A stretch of DNA of 64,000 nucleotides, from NCBI GenBank assembly GCA_963814435.1, contig CAWFCV010000013.1, positions 62,001 through 126,000 of the forward strand, read 5' to 3'. The notes below the pieces were generated by a model. The model did not search any database and was not told the DNA's origin. It saw nothing but the letters and a program-made list of their open reading frames with translations. Positions 20,748-30,748 of this stretch are shown here, piece after piece. A program made the position numbers and the translations under genes. The stretch's first letter is position 1. The number at the start of each line of letters is the position of its first letter. This DNA is from JAEUPI01 sp963814435 (lineage in GTDB: Bacteria > Pseudomonadota > Gammaproteobacteria > Burkholderiales > Burkholderiaceae_C).

Positions 20748-21098
20748 ATGCGCATCAACCGCAAGCAGTTCCTCGGTGTCGCGGCAGGCAGCGGAGCCGG
20801 TCTGGTGCTCGCCGCGTGTGGCGGCGGTGGCTATGGCGGCAGCACACCGGCCAGCAGCTGTGGCTCGACGATCGCCGGCAACCACGGTCATACGCTGCCG
20901 ATCGCCGTGGCCGACGTGAACTCGACGGCCGACAAGAGCTACGACATCACCGGCACGGCCACTCACTCGCACAGCGTGACGCTGACGGCGCAACAACTGG
21001 CGCAGCTGAAGACCGGCACGGCGGTGAGCGTCACGTCGACGGCGGGCGGCTCCGACGGCCATACGCATGCGGTGGCCGTGAGCTGCGTCATCTACTGA
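20748..21098 (+). CDS. small histidine-rich lipoprotein, possible metal binder
   Basis: A 116-residue lipoprotein. The leader MRINRKQFLGVAAGSGAG leads to a lipobox LAAC, and the mature part begins with a glycine-rich linker. Three His clusters follow at regular intervals: GNHGHTL, THSHSVTLT and DGHTHAVAV, within a short beta-rich repeat-like domain. No named family was recognised. His-x-His clusters in a compact exported protein suggest transition-metal binding, which is an inference. AGGAGGCGTC precedes the ATG, a strong ribosome site. It is monocistronic and converges on a TPR gene. Confidence 0.65.
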   Translation: MRINRKQFLGVAAGSGAGLVLAACGGGGYGGSTPASSCGSTIAGNHGHTLPIAVADVNSTADKSYDITGTATHSHSVTLTAQQLAQLKTGTAVSVTSTAGGSDGHTHAVAVSCVIY

Positions 21099-21107
21099 GC
21101 GCCTCCA

Positions 21108-21127
21108 GGGCCGGGCCAGCCCGGCCC
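21108..21127. terminator. GC hairpin between convergent genes
   Basis: Perfect inverted repeat GGGCCGGGC-CA-GCCCGGCCC just past the lipoprotein stop and before the convergent TPR gene. It has no U-tract on either strand, so termination would be weak or Rho-assisted. Confidence 0.35.
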
Positions 21128-21207
21128 GCCCGCCGTGCGGGTTCAAGCAAAGTGGCAGTGCCACAGTTGCCTGAGGGCCTGGCGCGACGACGCGCCAGTG
21201 GTTGCGG

Positions 21208-21687
21208 CTACTGGGCGGCGACGTACTTGTTGCCGGCCGACTTGAAGCGCTCGATCGCCTTCTTGAGATCGGTGTACTGCTCGCAGCCGAACGTGCAGGC
21301 CTTGTCGAGCGTGGCCAGGCGCTTTTCCGCACTGGGCAGATCACCCTTGATCAGGTACAGCTCGCCGGAGTACTCCAGCGCGCCGCGGTGCTTCGGGTCG
21401 ATGCGCAGCGCCTCGTCGTAGAACCGTTCGGCCGCCTGCAGGTCGGGTGTCGACGCCTTGCGCAGGCTGTAGCCCATCAGATTGTTCCAGTCGGCACTGC
21501 CGGCGTCGTTCACCCGTTTCAGCTCGTCGATCGCCGCGGCCCATTGCTTGGCCTTGATGTGTGTGCGCGCCGGCGCGAGCTTGTCGTCGGCGACCTTCAC
21601 ATCGGGCGTGTCGGCGGCGAGCGCTGCCGCTGGCATCCAGCCCACCCAGGCGGCCAACAGGCAGGCCGCGATGAAGCGTTGATTCAT
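21208..21687 (-). CDS. exported TPR-repeat protein
   Basis: A 159-residue periplasmic protein with a signal peptide (MNQRFIAACLLAAWVGWMPA, cleaved near ALA). The mature part has two to three tetratricopeptide-like helices: HIKAKQWAAAIDELKRVND, DLQAAERFYDEALRIDPKHRGALEYSGELYL and a final KAIERFKSAGNKY. TPR proteins act as scaffolds for protein complexes; no partner is visible. ATG at 21687 is chosen over longer frames because it begins a standard signal sequence. Confidence 0.7.
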   Translation of the reverse strand: MNQRFIAACLLAAWVGWMPAAALAADTPDVKVADDKLAPARTHIKAKQWAAAIDELKRVNDAGSADWNNLMGYSLRKASTPDLQAAERFYDEALRIDPKHRGALEYSGELYLIKGDLPSAEKRLATLDKACTFGCEQYTDLKKAIERFKSAGNKYVAAQ

Positions 21688-21915
21688 GATCGCCGTTCCT
21701 TGCGAATTTGAAGGTCGGACAAGCATGCCGGATTGCCGCCGCCGGTTGCAATCCCCCTGATTCCGTGCAGGTGTTTGTCGGCGCGCCGACCGCCCATCCG
21801 GCAGTTTGTGGGCGCAACACGCACCCTGGGTCCGCGGGCTTGCCGTATGCTGTGAGGCAACCAGGGCACCCCTTAGGTGTCCTGCAGGGAAGCACCCCAC
21901 AGTAGGAGCGGCCAC

Positions 21916-22102
21916 TTGGCGACCCCGAATTACTCGTACGAAAAGCGCCAGCGCGAGCTGGCCAAGAAGCGCAAGGCCGAAGAGAAGCGCCAGCGCAAGT
22001 TGAACCAGCGGCCCGACGACGCGCCCGGGCCAGCCCAACCCGGCGCAGCCGGGAATCGGCGAACCCGCGGCGCCGGCACCAGGCATCGATCCGAAGACCT
22101 GA
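21916..22102 (+). CDS. small Lys/Arg-rich cytoplasmic protein, one frameshift
   Basis: About 62 residues. The TTG start at 21916 follows a GGAG (in GTAGGAGCGGCC) and gives MATPNYSYEKRQRELAKKRK, continuing as a highly charged helix EEKRQRKLNQRP. A +1 shift near 22048 restores an acidic, proline-rich tail (IGEPAAPAPGIDPKT) and a stop at 22100-22102. Short proteins of this pattern are widespread and uncharacterised in Burkholderiales. The basic helix could contact RNA or ribosomes, but this is a guess. It lies immediately upstream of a DEAD-box helicase and may share regulation with it. Confidence 0.55.
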
Positions 22103-22152
22103 GCTCGCCGCCGGCGGCACGAGCCGCGCAGGTCTGGCACAATACGCGTCTA

Positions 22153-22387
22153 GCGCCGCCTCGTGCGGCGCTGTTCGTTCATCCCCTCTGACCCTTGTTG
22201 TCGAAGCGGGTCGGCGCCTCCAGGCGCCGAGGCCGAGTTTCGAATCCTGGTTGGCGGCGATGCCGTCGCTCCAGCCGTTCGGGCTCCTGACAGGGTTCCC
22301 ATCCTTCTGGCGACTCCACCCTCGCGGTGACACCGGCCATTTCGGTCGCTGCGCCGCGTGGCGCTTGGCTTGGGCGCGGCTGCGCCC
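22153..22387 (+). promoter_or_regulatory. structured leader upstream of the DEAD-box helicase gene
   Basis: The 318-base gap between the small basic protein and the helicase gene contains four perfect short hairpins: GCGCCGC/GCGGCGC at 22153-22171, CGGCGCC/GGCGCCG at 22212-22229, GCGCC/GGCGC at 22351-22364, and GGGCGC/GCGCCC at 22372-22387, the last three with four-base loops. The first could terminate the upstream gene; the others are probably in the helicase 5' untranslated region. Autoregulated helicase genes often have such leaders, but no known riboswitch class was recognised and the transcription start is unknown. Confidence 0.45.
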
Positions 22388-22420
22388 GTGGCCGAATGCC
22401 GTGTGCCCTGAAAGAGATCC

Positions 22421-23791
<1,371 letters not shown>

Positions 23792-23815
23792 CATCCAGAT
23801 CGTGCGCGCACAAAG

Positions 23816-23843
23816 AAAAACCGCGGCCCAAGGGCCGCGGTTT
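23816..23843. terminator. bidirectional intrinsic terminator between helicase and cold-shock genes
   Basis: Stem AACCGCGGCCC / GGGCCGCGGTT with a short loop, flanked by an A-run on the left (AAAGAAAAA) and TTT on the right. The left A-run gives a U-tract to minus-strand transcripts from the cold-shock gene; the right side is weaker for the helicase transcript. Confidence 0.75.
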
Positions 23844-23854
23844 GCATTGCTTTG

Positions 23855-23874
23855 TCGCGACCGCAAGGTCGCGA
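23855..23874. terminator. second hairpin with GCAA tetraloop after the cold-shock gene
   Basis: Perfect stem TCGCGACC / GGTCGCGA closing a GCAA loop on the plus strand (TTGC on the minus strand). It lies 12 bases after the cold-shock stop and, in that direction, is followed by AAAGC. With the next hairpin it makes a tandem 3' end that could also stabilise the transcript. Confidence 0.5.
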
Positions 23875-23886
23875 TGCGTCAGCGAA

Positions 23887-24108
23887 TCAGATCACGCGAA
23901 TGTTCGCGGCCTGCAGGCCCTTCTGGCCCTGCTTGACTTCGAATTCCACGCGCTGGTTCTCTTGCAGGCTGCGGAAGCCGCCGTTGTTCTTGATTTCGCT
24001 GTGATGGGCGAACAGGTCCTTGCCACCACCTTCGGGGGTGATGAAGCCGTAACCCTTGCCATCGTCAAACCACTTGACGACGCCCGTTTGTGTGCCTTCG
24101 GTACTCAT
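23887..24108 (-). CDS. cold-shock domain protein (CspA family)
   Basis: A 73-residue single cold-shock domain: GVVKWFDDGKGYGFITPEGG with RNP1 (KGYGFI), then DLFAHHSEIKNNGGFRSL (RNP2) and VEFEVKQGQKGLQAANI. It binds single-stranded RNA/DNA as a chaperone. One oddity is His-His in RNP2, where most CspA proteins have FAHFSEI or FVHFSAI. The gene is followed by two stem-loops and preceded by about 200 bases without a coding region, consistent with the long leader typical of cold-inducible csp genes. Confidence 0.9.
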   Translation of the reverse strand: MSTEGTQTGVVKWFDDGKGYGFITPEGGGKDLFAHHSEIKNNGGFRSLQENQRVEFEVKQGQKGLQAANIRVI

Positions 24109-24402
24109 GGATGATGTTCCTTGTTGAGTGTGTTGATAAAGAAGAACCACCGCGGCGGGAAACACCCCAACCGCGGACAGAAACACTCAAGAAACGTCAA
24201 ACCTGGAACTCGATCCTGGGACCGGCCCCGCAGCGTCAGCTGCAACCGCGGGGTGGTCGGCGAGAAGACCTTGTGGAAACGGTCTCGCGTATGTCTGTGG
24301 GGCTAATGTAACCGCATTTGACCGCGCGTGGGCAATCAATGTGGCGGCCCGGCAACCGCCATCTGGCAGCGTCAGCGCCGGTCGCGCCAGGACGCGAGCG
24401 AC
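24109..24402 (-). promoter_or_regulatory. non-coding gap, probable cold-shock leader and promoter region
   Basis: No credible gene lies here. The part next to the cold-shock start has A/T-rich patches unusual for the window (TTGTTGAGTGTGTTGATAAAG on the plus strand) and probably contains the minus-strand promoter and leader. I could not identify the cold-box or fix a transcription start. Confidence 0.35.
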
Positions 24403-25053
24403 TCAGTTGGCCGCGAAGCAGTAGAAGTAGCCGTTGCCGCCGGTTGACTTCAGGGCCTCCTGCCCGCAGGCGCGCGTCGGATGCGACGAGTTCCAGGACT
24501 TCGACGGCGCGTCGTCGCGCAGACCCATGCGGTCGTGGTGGCCGACGATGGCCGCGCCGTCGCCGCTCTTGGTCCAGTTGCCGCAGGTGGTGTCGGCATC
24601 GCCGGGCACCGCGCGACCGTCCGGCGACGAGCCGGTGAGGATGTCGTGCATGTTCGGCGTGTCGCCCCGGCCGAGCACGGGCTGGCCCTTCTCGGTCAAC
24701 GCCGTTTGCTTGGTCAGGTTGTTGTCACCGTGCAGTTGCTCCACGTCGCGCGCGATCACGTCGCCCTTGGCGTTGCGCCATGGGCCGCGACCGATGCGAT
24801 CGCGGGCGTTGACCGCCGGCGCGCCCGCCGCCGCGGTGGCGCTCAGGTAGGCGCGCCAGCTGCGCTGGCCCGCGCCCGCTGCCGCGGCGAGGCTCTGGCA
24901 ATGCCGGTCTGCCCCGGCCAGGCCGCCCAGGTCGGCACCGTTGCCCGAGCCGACGCTGGTGACGAAGAAGCCCATGCCGTCGCCCGAGCCGGTGGCACAG
25001 GCGGCCAAGCACAACACCGACAATCCGAGTGATCGCTGGATCCATGGCTGCAT
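24403..25053 (-). CDS. lipoprotein with lectin-like (DUF1554-type) domain
   Basis: A 216-residue lipoprotein: signal SLGLSVLCLAACATGSG with lipobox LAAC, then FFVTSVGSGNGADLGGLAGA and HCQSLAAAAGAGQRSWRAYL, DRIGRGPWRNAKGDVI, HDILTGSSPDGRA, and a C-terminal CGNW...GYFYCFAAN with paired cysteines. This resembles DUF1554 domains, which have a C-type-lectin or endostatin-like fold. A ligand is unknown; glycan or matrix binding is inferred only from the fold. ATG at 25053 is preceded by a GGGAG site. It is divergent from the next gene. Confidence 0.55.
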   Translation of the reverse strand: MQPWIQRSLGLSVLCLAACATGSGDGMGFFVTSVGSGNGADLGGLAGADRHCQSLAAAAGAGQRSWRAYLSATAAAGAPAVNARDRIGRGPWRNAKGDVIARDVEQLHGDNNLTKQTALTEKGQPVLGRGDTPNMHDILTGSSPDGRAVPGDADTTCGNWTKSGDGAAIVGHHDRMGLRDDAPSKSWNSSHPTRACGQEALKSTGGNGYFYCFAAN

Positions 25054-25131
25054 TGAAGTCTCCCGAGGGTGGAACGTGTTTGCGCGAGCATCGCACAGCG
25101 GCATACGATCGGCATAGCGGGGAACATCCCG

Positions 25132-25702
25132 ATGGGCCATGCGCACGATTCGAATTCAGCGCGACGGCGTTCGTCCGCTCGATGCACACGTTGGATGGCC
25201 GGCGTCGTGGTGGCGCTGGTTGGCCCGTGTGCGCCGCATGGGCCGGCCAACGGCCAATCGACGCCCGCGGACGAGCGCCGCAACTGGTTCGACGATCCGT
25301 TCGTGGCCGCCACCACCGGGCAGCCGGGCTGCCCCGCGCCCGAGCCGCCGCTGCTGACCGAGGAGCAGATGCGCCGCGAGGCACATCAGCGCGCCGAGCG
25401 AGGCACGAGCTGCTATCAATCGGGACGCTGCCGCCTGCCCAATGCCTACCTGTACGACCGCGAGATCGTCCCGCGGGTCGTCAAGGCCATCCGGGCGGAT
25501 GGCCGCTTCGCCAACACCAGCGTGTGGGTCGAAGGCCAGCGCCGCTGGGTGTGGCTCAAGGGTTGCGTCGCGATGCGCCGAACAGAAGCAGGCGCTCGAG
25601 CAGCTGGCGCGCCGGATCGACGACGTCGAAGCGGTGATCGACCAGACGCAAGTCGGCACGGCGGCGTCAGCGCCGCCGTACCGCGTGCGCGGCACGCCGT
25701 GA
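25132..25702 (+). CDS. exported BON-like domain protein, one frameshift
   Basis: About 190 residues. A hydrophobic leader (MAGVVVALVGPCAPHGPANG) precedes DERRNWFDDPFVAATTGQPG, a region with paired cysteines (GTSCYQSGRC), and then a BON-like segment VKAIRADGRFANTSVWVEGQRRWVWLKGCVAS. A +1 shift near 25570 continues it as KQALEQLARRIDDVEAVIDQ, completing the alpha-beta pattern. BON domains bind lipid or membranes, as in OsmY. Start is uncertain: ATG 25132 gives a basic leader, while ATG 25195 begins at the hydrophobic core. Function unknown. Confidence 0.55.
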
Positions 25703-25714
25703 TCGGCGCGTCGA

Positions 25715-26964
25715 TCAGTCGCGGTCGGTGCAGCCGTTGTCGTGCACCAGACAGCGCGCGTAGCCGGCGTCGCTCTTCAGCTTCCACATCACGCGGGCCG
25801 CGAACGCGGTGTCGGCGAAGTCGCTGAACACGCCGTCCACGCCCAGGTCGAAGAAGCGCAGGTACTCGTTGGTCGGTGCGATGCCGTCGTCCAGCGGCTG
25901 GCGCGTGCGCTCGTTGCGGAAGGTCCAGGTGTGCACGAGCAGACCCAGCGCATGGGCGCGCTGCACCAGGTCGGTGGCGGGCACGGTCACGCGGTCGGCT
26001 TCGTTGACGGCACCGTCGCCGTTGGCATCGGCGCAGCCGCCACCGGACTTGACGATCTTGCAGGCGGTGCTCTGGATGTAGTACTTCCAGGGGCCGATGC
26101 CGTCGGCATAGCTGCGCACCTCGGCCAGGCCGGCGGGCGTGAGCAGGTCCTTGAACAGTCCGGCCCGGCCCGACACCGCCCAGTCGTAGGGCTTGTCGAA
26201 CGGAGCGGCGAAGGTGATCGTGCCGTCGTCGGCCAGGTCGTCGGCGTCCACCAGCTGGATCAGCCGCACGCGTGTCTTGGTGCGAAGTTCCTGAGGTTGG
26301 CGGTCTCGAACGACTGGATGAACACCGGCGCGTGGCGGTGGTTCCAGCCGGCGCGGCTGAGCGCGGCCAGCAGCCGATCCTCGAGCGGCAGTCCGATCTG
26401 CTGGTGGTAGGTCGGGTGCTTGGTCTCCGGGTAGATGCCGATCGTGCGGCCCTTCTCGTGCGCCTTGCGCTTGGCCAGCGCGATCACCTCTTCGAGCGTC
26501 GGGATCTGGAACTTGCCGTCGAACGTCTGCCCGCGCGCGCCCACCGGTTGCACCGCGCGCAGCATCTTGATCTCGGCCAGCGTGAAGTCGCTGGCCCAGA
26601 AGCCGTCGGTGTCTATGCCGTCCAGCTTGACGATGCGACGTCGACTCGCAAACTGCGGCAGGCTGGCGACGTTGGTGGTGGCGATCAGATTGGGTTCGTG
26701 GCGCGCGATCAGGTGGCCGTCCTTGGTCGCCACCAGGTCGGGCTCGACGAAGTCGGCGCCCAGCTCGATCCCCAGCGCATAGGCCTCGAGCGTGTGTTCG
26801 GGCAGGTAGCCGCTGCCGCCGCCGCGGTGCCCGATGACCAGCGGGCTGGCGAACGGTTCGGCGCGCTGGCGCTGATCGTGCGCCTGCGTGGCGACCGAAC
26901 CGATCAACAGTGCGATCGCGCTGGTGCCCGTGGCGACGCCGCGGGCGAGAGTCGAAAGATTCAT
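25715..26964 (-). CDS. secreted glycerophosphodiester phosphodiesterase with a calcium-loop-like insert, one frameshift
   Basis: GlpQ-type enzyme, about 416 residues, that hydrolyses glycerophosphodiesters to glycerol-3-phosphate and an alcohol. After a signal peptide (SAIALLIGSVATQA) come VIGHRGGGSGYLPEHTLEAY with the catalytic His, FVEPDLVATKDGHLIARHEP with metal ligands, and later VHTWTFRNE and DLGVDGVFSDF. Near the C-terminal half it contains GGGCADANGDGAVNEADRVT, whose DxNGDGxxNxxD spacing looks like an EF-hand or dockerin calcium loop. A one-base loss near 26283 splits the frame. The ATG at 26964 has an AGGAAC-type site upstream. Confidence 0.82.
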
Positions 26965-27136
26965 GCTGATGTTCCTCCAGGTGTGGCCGGATCGTGACGC
27001 GGCGCTGTGACGCCGCCATGACAGCCCTGTTCGTCACGCGACGCCCGGTGGCCAGCCAGGGCGCGTGGCGACGATAGCCGCGCCGGCCGGCGCACGCCAC
27101 CCGGGCCGAACCCTCACCCGTTGAAGAACGGTTTGG

Positions 27137-28111
27137 CTACTCGACCTTGCCGATGCGCCGCACCACGTCGCCCATCATGGCGGCATCGGCATCCCAGTAG
27201 CTCTGGAACTCCGGCGCGTCGAGGTACTCGACCGGGCTGCCGGCGGCGCGGATCACCTGCTGCACCTGCGGATCGGCGGCAGCCCGACGCGCTGCTGCGC
27301 GCAGCCGCTGCACCGTGTCGTCGGGCACCGCGGCGGGCACGAACAGGCCCGACCATTGTGCGAACTTCACCGGCAGGCCCAGGCTTGTCAGGCTCGGAAC
27401 CTCGGGCAACGCGAGCAGCGGCTTGTCACCCCAGTGCGCCAGCGCGCGCAGCCGGCCCGAGCGGATGTGCTGGGCCACCGTCGATGGCCCGCTGGCCAGC
27501 GCGTCGACCTGGCCGCCGAGCAACGCCACCACCGCCGGTCCGGCGCCGGTGTAGGGGATGTGGACCATGCGAAACCCGGCGGCCGACTTCAGCATCTCCA
27601 TCGGCACGTGCATCGTGCCGTAGTTGCCCGAGCTGCCGTAGTTGAACGCGCCGGGCCTGCGCTGGGCATCGGCGACAAAATCGGCCAGCGTCTTCCACGG
27701 CGCGTCGGCACGCACCACCAGCACCGTGGGATCGGCCGTGAAGCGCGCGATCGGCTTGAACTGGTTGAGCGTGAACGCCGGGCGGCGCTCGAACAGCTTG
27801 TCGGCTTCGGGCAGGATCGAGATCGACGACAGCGACAGCAGCACCGTGTAGCCGTCGGCCGGCGCGCGCGCGGCCAACGCCATGCCGAGCCCGCCGCCGG
27901 CGCCGGCCTTGTTCTCGATCACGACCGGTTGCTTCAGCTCGCGCGCCAGCGCCTCGGCCACCGGGCGGGCCACCGTGTCGGCCACGCCGCCCGGCGGAAA
28001 CGGCACGATCATCGTGATCGCTCGCTCCGGGTACTCCGCCAGCGCCAGCCAGGGCGCGCAGATCAGCAGCCCAGCGACGGCGCACCGCGCCCCGGTGATC
28101 CAACGTTGCAT
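27137..28111 (-). CDS. Bug-family tripartite tricarboxylate-type solute receptor
   Basis: Periplasmic binding protein of 324 residues with a signal peptide (AGLLICAPWLALA) and the family pattern YPERAITMIVPFPPGGVADT, VIENKAGAGGGLGMA, ADGYTVLLSL, and NYGSSGNYGTMHVPMEML. Bug proteins bind carboxylates or other small organic ligands and are hugely expanded in Burkholderiales, mostly without a linked TctAB transporter, as here. The divergent GMC oxidoreductase 140 bases away might handle the same substrate, but that is only positional. Confidence 0.88.
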   Translation of the reverse strand: MQRWITGARCAVAGLLICAPWLALAEYPERAITMIVPFPPGGVADTVARPVAEALARELKQPVVIENKAGAGGGLGMALAARAPADGYTVLLSLSSISILPEADKLFERRPAFTLNQFKPIARFTADPTVLVVRADAPWKTLADFVADAQRRPGAFNYGSSGNYGTMHVPMEMLKSAAGFRMVHIPYTGAGPAVVALLGGQVDALASGPSTVAQHIRSGRLRALAHWGDKPLLALPEVPSLTSLGLPVKFAQWSGLFVPAAVPDDTVQRLRAAARRAAADPQVQQVIRAAGSPVEYLDAPEFQSYWDADAAMMGDVVRRIGKVE

Positions 28112-28253
28112 TGCATACTCCTGAATCTGATGTCTTGCCGCAAGCTCGTCGCACTGTAGAGGCAGATGCCCAATCCCGCCGCGCGGGCCACCGATATCAT
28201 GCCCCGCGACCGATCATCGGGTCGGCTCGACATTCGAGCGAGGACGATCGAGC

Positions 28254-29870
28254 GTGCACAGCGGACCTTTCGACTACATCATCATCGGCGGCGGCTCGGC
28301 CGGTTGCGTGCTCGCGGCCCGGCTGAGCGAGGACCCGAACGTGCAGGTCGCGCTGCTCGAGGCCGGCCCGCCCGACCGCAGCGTGTTGATCCATTGCCCG
28401 GCCGGCCTGGCGCTGCTGGCCAAGAACGGCCAGGCCAACTGGGCCTTCGAGACCGTGCCGCAGGCCGGGCTGAACGGCCGCCGCGGCTACCAGCCGCGCG
28501 GCAAGGTGCTGGGCGGCTCGAGCTCGGTCAACGCGATGGTCTACATCCGCGGCCACCGCAGCGACTACGACCACTGGGCCGCGCTGGGCAACCCGGGCTG
28601 GGGCTACGACGACGTGCTGCCGTACTTCAAGCGCGCCGAGCACAACGAGCGCGGCGCCGACGCCTTCCACGGCACCGGCGGCCCGCTGAACGTGATGGAC
28701 CTGCGCAGCCCGAACCGCTTCGGCCCGGTGTTCGTCGAGGCCGCGCGCGCAGGCCGGCTACGCCGGTCAACCGCGACTTCAACGGCGCACGAGCAGGAAG
28801 GCGTGGGCATGTACCAGGTGACGCACACGCAACGGCGAGCGCTGCAGCGCGGCCAAGGCCTACCTGACGCCGGCAATGTCGCGGCCCGAACCTGGCGGTG
28901 CATGACCGGCGCGCGCGCCACGCGCATCGCTGCTCGAGGGCCGGCGCGCCGTCGGCGTCGAGCTGCTGCATGGGCGGCCGGGCGCAACGCCTGGCGCGCG
29001 CGGCGCGAGGTGCTGCTCAGCGCCGGCGCGCTGCAGTCGCCGCAGCTGCTGATGCTGTCGGGCATCGGCCCGGGCGCCGCAGCTGCAGCGCCACGGCATC
29101 GCCGTGGTGCACGACCTGCCGGGCGTGGGCCGCAACCTGCACGACCACTCGGACGTCGTGCAGGTGGTCGATGCGCCGCACCTGAAGGACCTGTTCGGCC
29201 TGTCGCTCGTCGGCCTGCACGCGCGCCGTGCAGTGGCATCTTCGAGTGGCGCCGGCACCGCACGCGGCATGCTGACCACCAACTTCGCCGAGGCCGGCGG
29301 CTTCATCCAGAGCGCGCCGGACGATGCAGGTGCCCGACCTGCAGCTGCACTTCGTGGTCGGCAAGCTGGTCGACCACGGCCGCAAGACGGTGTTCGGCCA
29401 CGGCTACTCGTGCCACGTGTGCCTGCTGCGGCCCGAAGAGCCGCGGCAGCGTCGCGCTGGCCAGCGCCGACCCGATGGCCGCGCCGCTGATCGACCCGAA
29501 CTTCCTGGCCGAGCGCGACGACATGGACCGCCTGGTGCGCGGCTTCAAGCTGATGCGCAGCATCCTGCAGCAGCCAGCGCTGGCCGGCTATGCCGCGGCG
29601 CGAGCTCGAGCCTCGGCCGCGGCGCAGACCGACGAGCAGATCGAGCAGTTCATCCGCAGCCACGCCGACACCATCTACCACCCGGTGGGCAGCTGCCGCA
29701 TGGGCCCGGGCGCGCTGGCGACGTGGTCGACGCGCAGCTGCGCGTGCACGGCATCGCAGGGCCTGCGCGTCGTCGACGCCTCGGTGATGCCGAGCATCGT
29801 CAGCGGCAACACCAACGCGCCGACGATCATGATCGCCGAGAAGGCGAGCGACCTGATCAAGGCCGCGTGA
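28254..29870 (+). CDS. GMC-family FAD oxidoreductase (alcohol/choline dehydrogenase-like), several frameshifts
   Basis: Flavoprotein of about 535 residues oxidising a primary alcohol. N-terminal FDYIIIGGGSAGCVLAARLSE binds FAD, GKVLGGSSSVNAMVYIRGH is the GMC signature 1, and the C-terminal IYHPVGSCRMGPG and SGNTNAPTIMIAEKASD hold the catalytic His and Asn region. The GTG-started frame reads through, but conserved text leaves it between about 28745 and 29480 (EGVGMYQVTH, LSAGALQSPQLLMLSGIGP, HDLPGVGRNLHDHSDVVQV lie in varied frames), so several compensating indels exist. Substrate unknown; similar to AlkJ/BetA. Confidence 0.8.
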   Translation: MHSGPFDYIIIGGGSAGCVLAARLSEDPNVQVALLEAGPPDRSVLIHCPAGLALLAKNGQANWAFETVPQAGLNGRRGYQPRGKVLGGSSSVNAMVYIRGHRSDYDHWAALGNPGWGYDDVLPYFKRAEHNERGADAFHGTGGPLNVMDLRSPNRFGPVFVEAARAGRLRRSTATSTAHEQEGVGMYQVTHTQRRALQRGQGLPDAGNVAARTWRCMTGARATRIAARGPARRRRRAAAWAAGRNAWRARREVLLSAGALQSPQLLMLSGIGPGAAAAAPRHRRGARPAGRGPQPARPLGRRAGGRCAAPEGPVRPVARRPARAPCSGIFEWRRHRTRHADHQLRRGRRLHPERAGRCRCPTCSCTSWSASWSTTAARRCSATATRATCACCGPKSRGSVALASADPMAAPLIDPNFLAERDDMDRLVRGFKLMRSILQQPALAGYAAARARASAAAQTDEQIEQFIRSHADTIYHPVGSCRMGPGALATWSTRSCACTASQGLRVVDASVMPSIVSGNTNAPTIMIAEKASDLIKAA

Positions 29871-29885
29871 GGCGCCGGACGACCT

Positions 29886-30622
29886 TCAGTCGGCGCAGCG
29901 CAGTTGCACGGCCTGCACCGGCACGCCGGTGCGCGCATCGGTGACCACCGCGACGATGCGCAGCGGCCGCCCGCCCTCACCGCGTGGCGGCAGGTCGATC
30001 GGCCGTGTCTGCGACGCCGCTCCACGGCGCCACCTGGTCGTAGTGGCGCACCACATGGTCATGCCGCAGCGTCACGCCGGCGTTTTCGCCCGCCTTGAAC
30101 TCGCTGCTGTGCCCGTCTTCCAGCGCGGCCCACCACAGCGCCAGCGTCGCGGGTGCGCCGGGCAGCGGCTCGACACGCCACGTCACCTGCGCCGCCCGAG
30201 CGCTGCAGCGACAGGTTCACCAGCGACGACCGCGCCGCCGCGGGCAAGTCGGGCCAGCGGCGCCAGTCGCGTCCGTCGACCAGCACCTGCGGCGTGTAGC
30301 TGTAGCGCACGCCCGAGTACGCCTGGGCCTGCGCCTGCCGCTCGGTGAAGCGTGCACTCGCAAAGCGGTCGCGCCAGCCCAACCGGTCCCAGTAGTCGAC
30401 ATGGAATGCCGCCGCGATCACGTCGCCGCGTTGGACCAGGCTCGACAGCCAGCGGTCGGCCGGCGGGCAGGAGTTGCAGCCTTCTGACGTGTAGAGCTCC
30501 ACCACCTGCGGCGGCGAGGCGCCGGATTGTGCGCGGCAGGTCGCCTGCGCCAGCGCGACCTGGGACGTGCCCGCCGCCATCGCCAGAAAAGCCATCGTCG
30601 CTGCCGCCCATGAATGTGCCAC
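29886..30622 (-). CDS. exported DUF1223 (thioredoxin-like) protein, two frameshifts
   Basis: Secreted protein of about 245 residues. VVELYTSEGCNSCPPADRWLS is the DUF1223 hallmark, with a CxxC in a thioredoxin-like context, followed by FHVDYWDRLGWRDRFAS and YTPQVLVDGRDWRRW. The leader VAHSWAAATMAFLAMAAG ending LAQA is a signal peptide; GTG at 30622 is the likely start. Shifts near 30195 and 30005 carry it into WRVEPLPGAPATLALWWAALE and the tail VQAVQLRCAD. The family is uncharacterised but widespread in proteobacteria; redox function is plausible from the CxxC. Confidence 0.75.
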
Positions 30623-30748
30623 GCATCGCTCCCGGATCGAGTGTGCCTGGCTGGGTCGGATCGGGCCGGGCATTCTTACGCGGCCGTGGTGCCTTGCGCA
30701 AAACGATGGGGCGAACCGGGTATCCTTGCCGCCCCTTCGCCAACAGCC

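Noticed and set aside
22231..22420. Known riboswitch upstream of the helicase
   Set aside because: No conserved core of a familiar riboswitch class was found; only short GC hairpins are visible.
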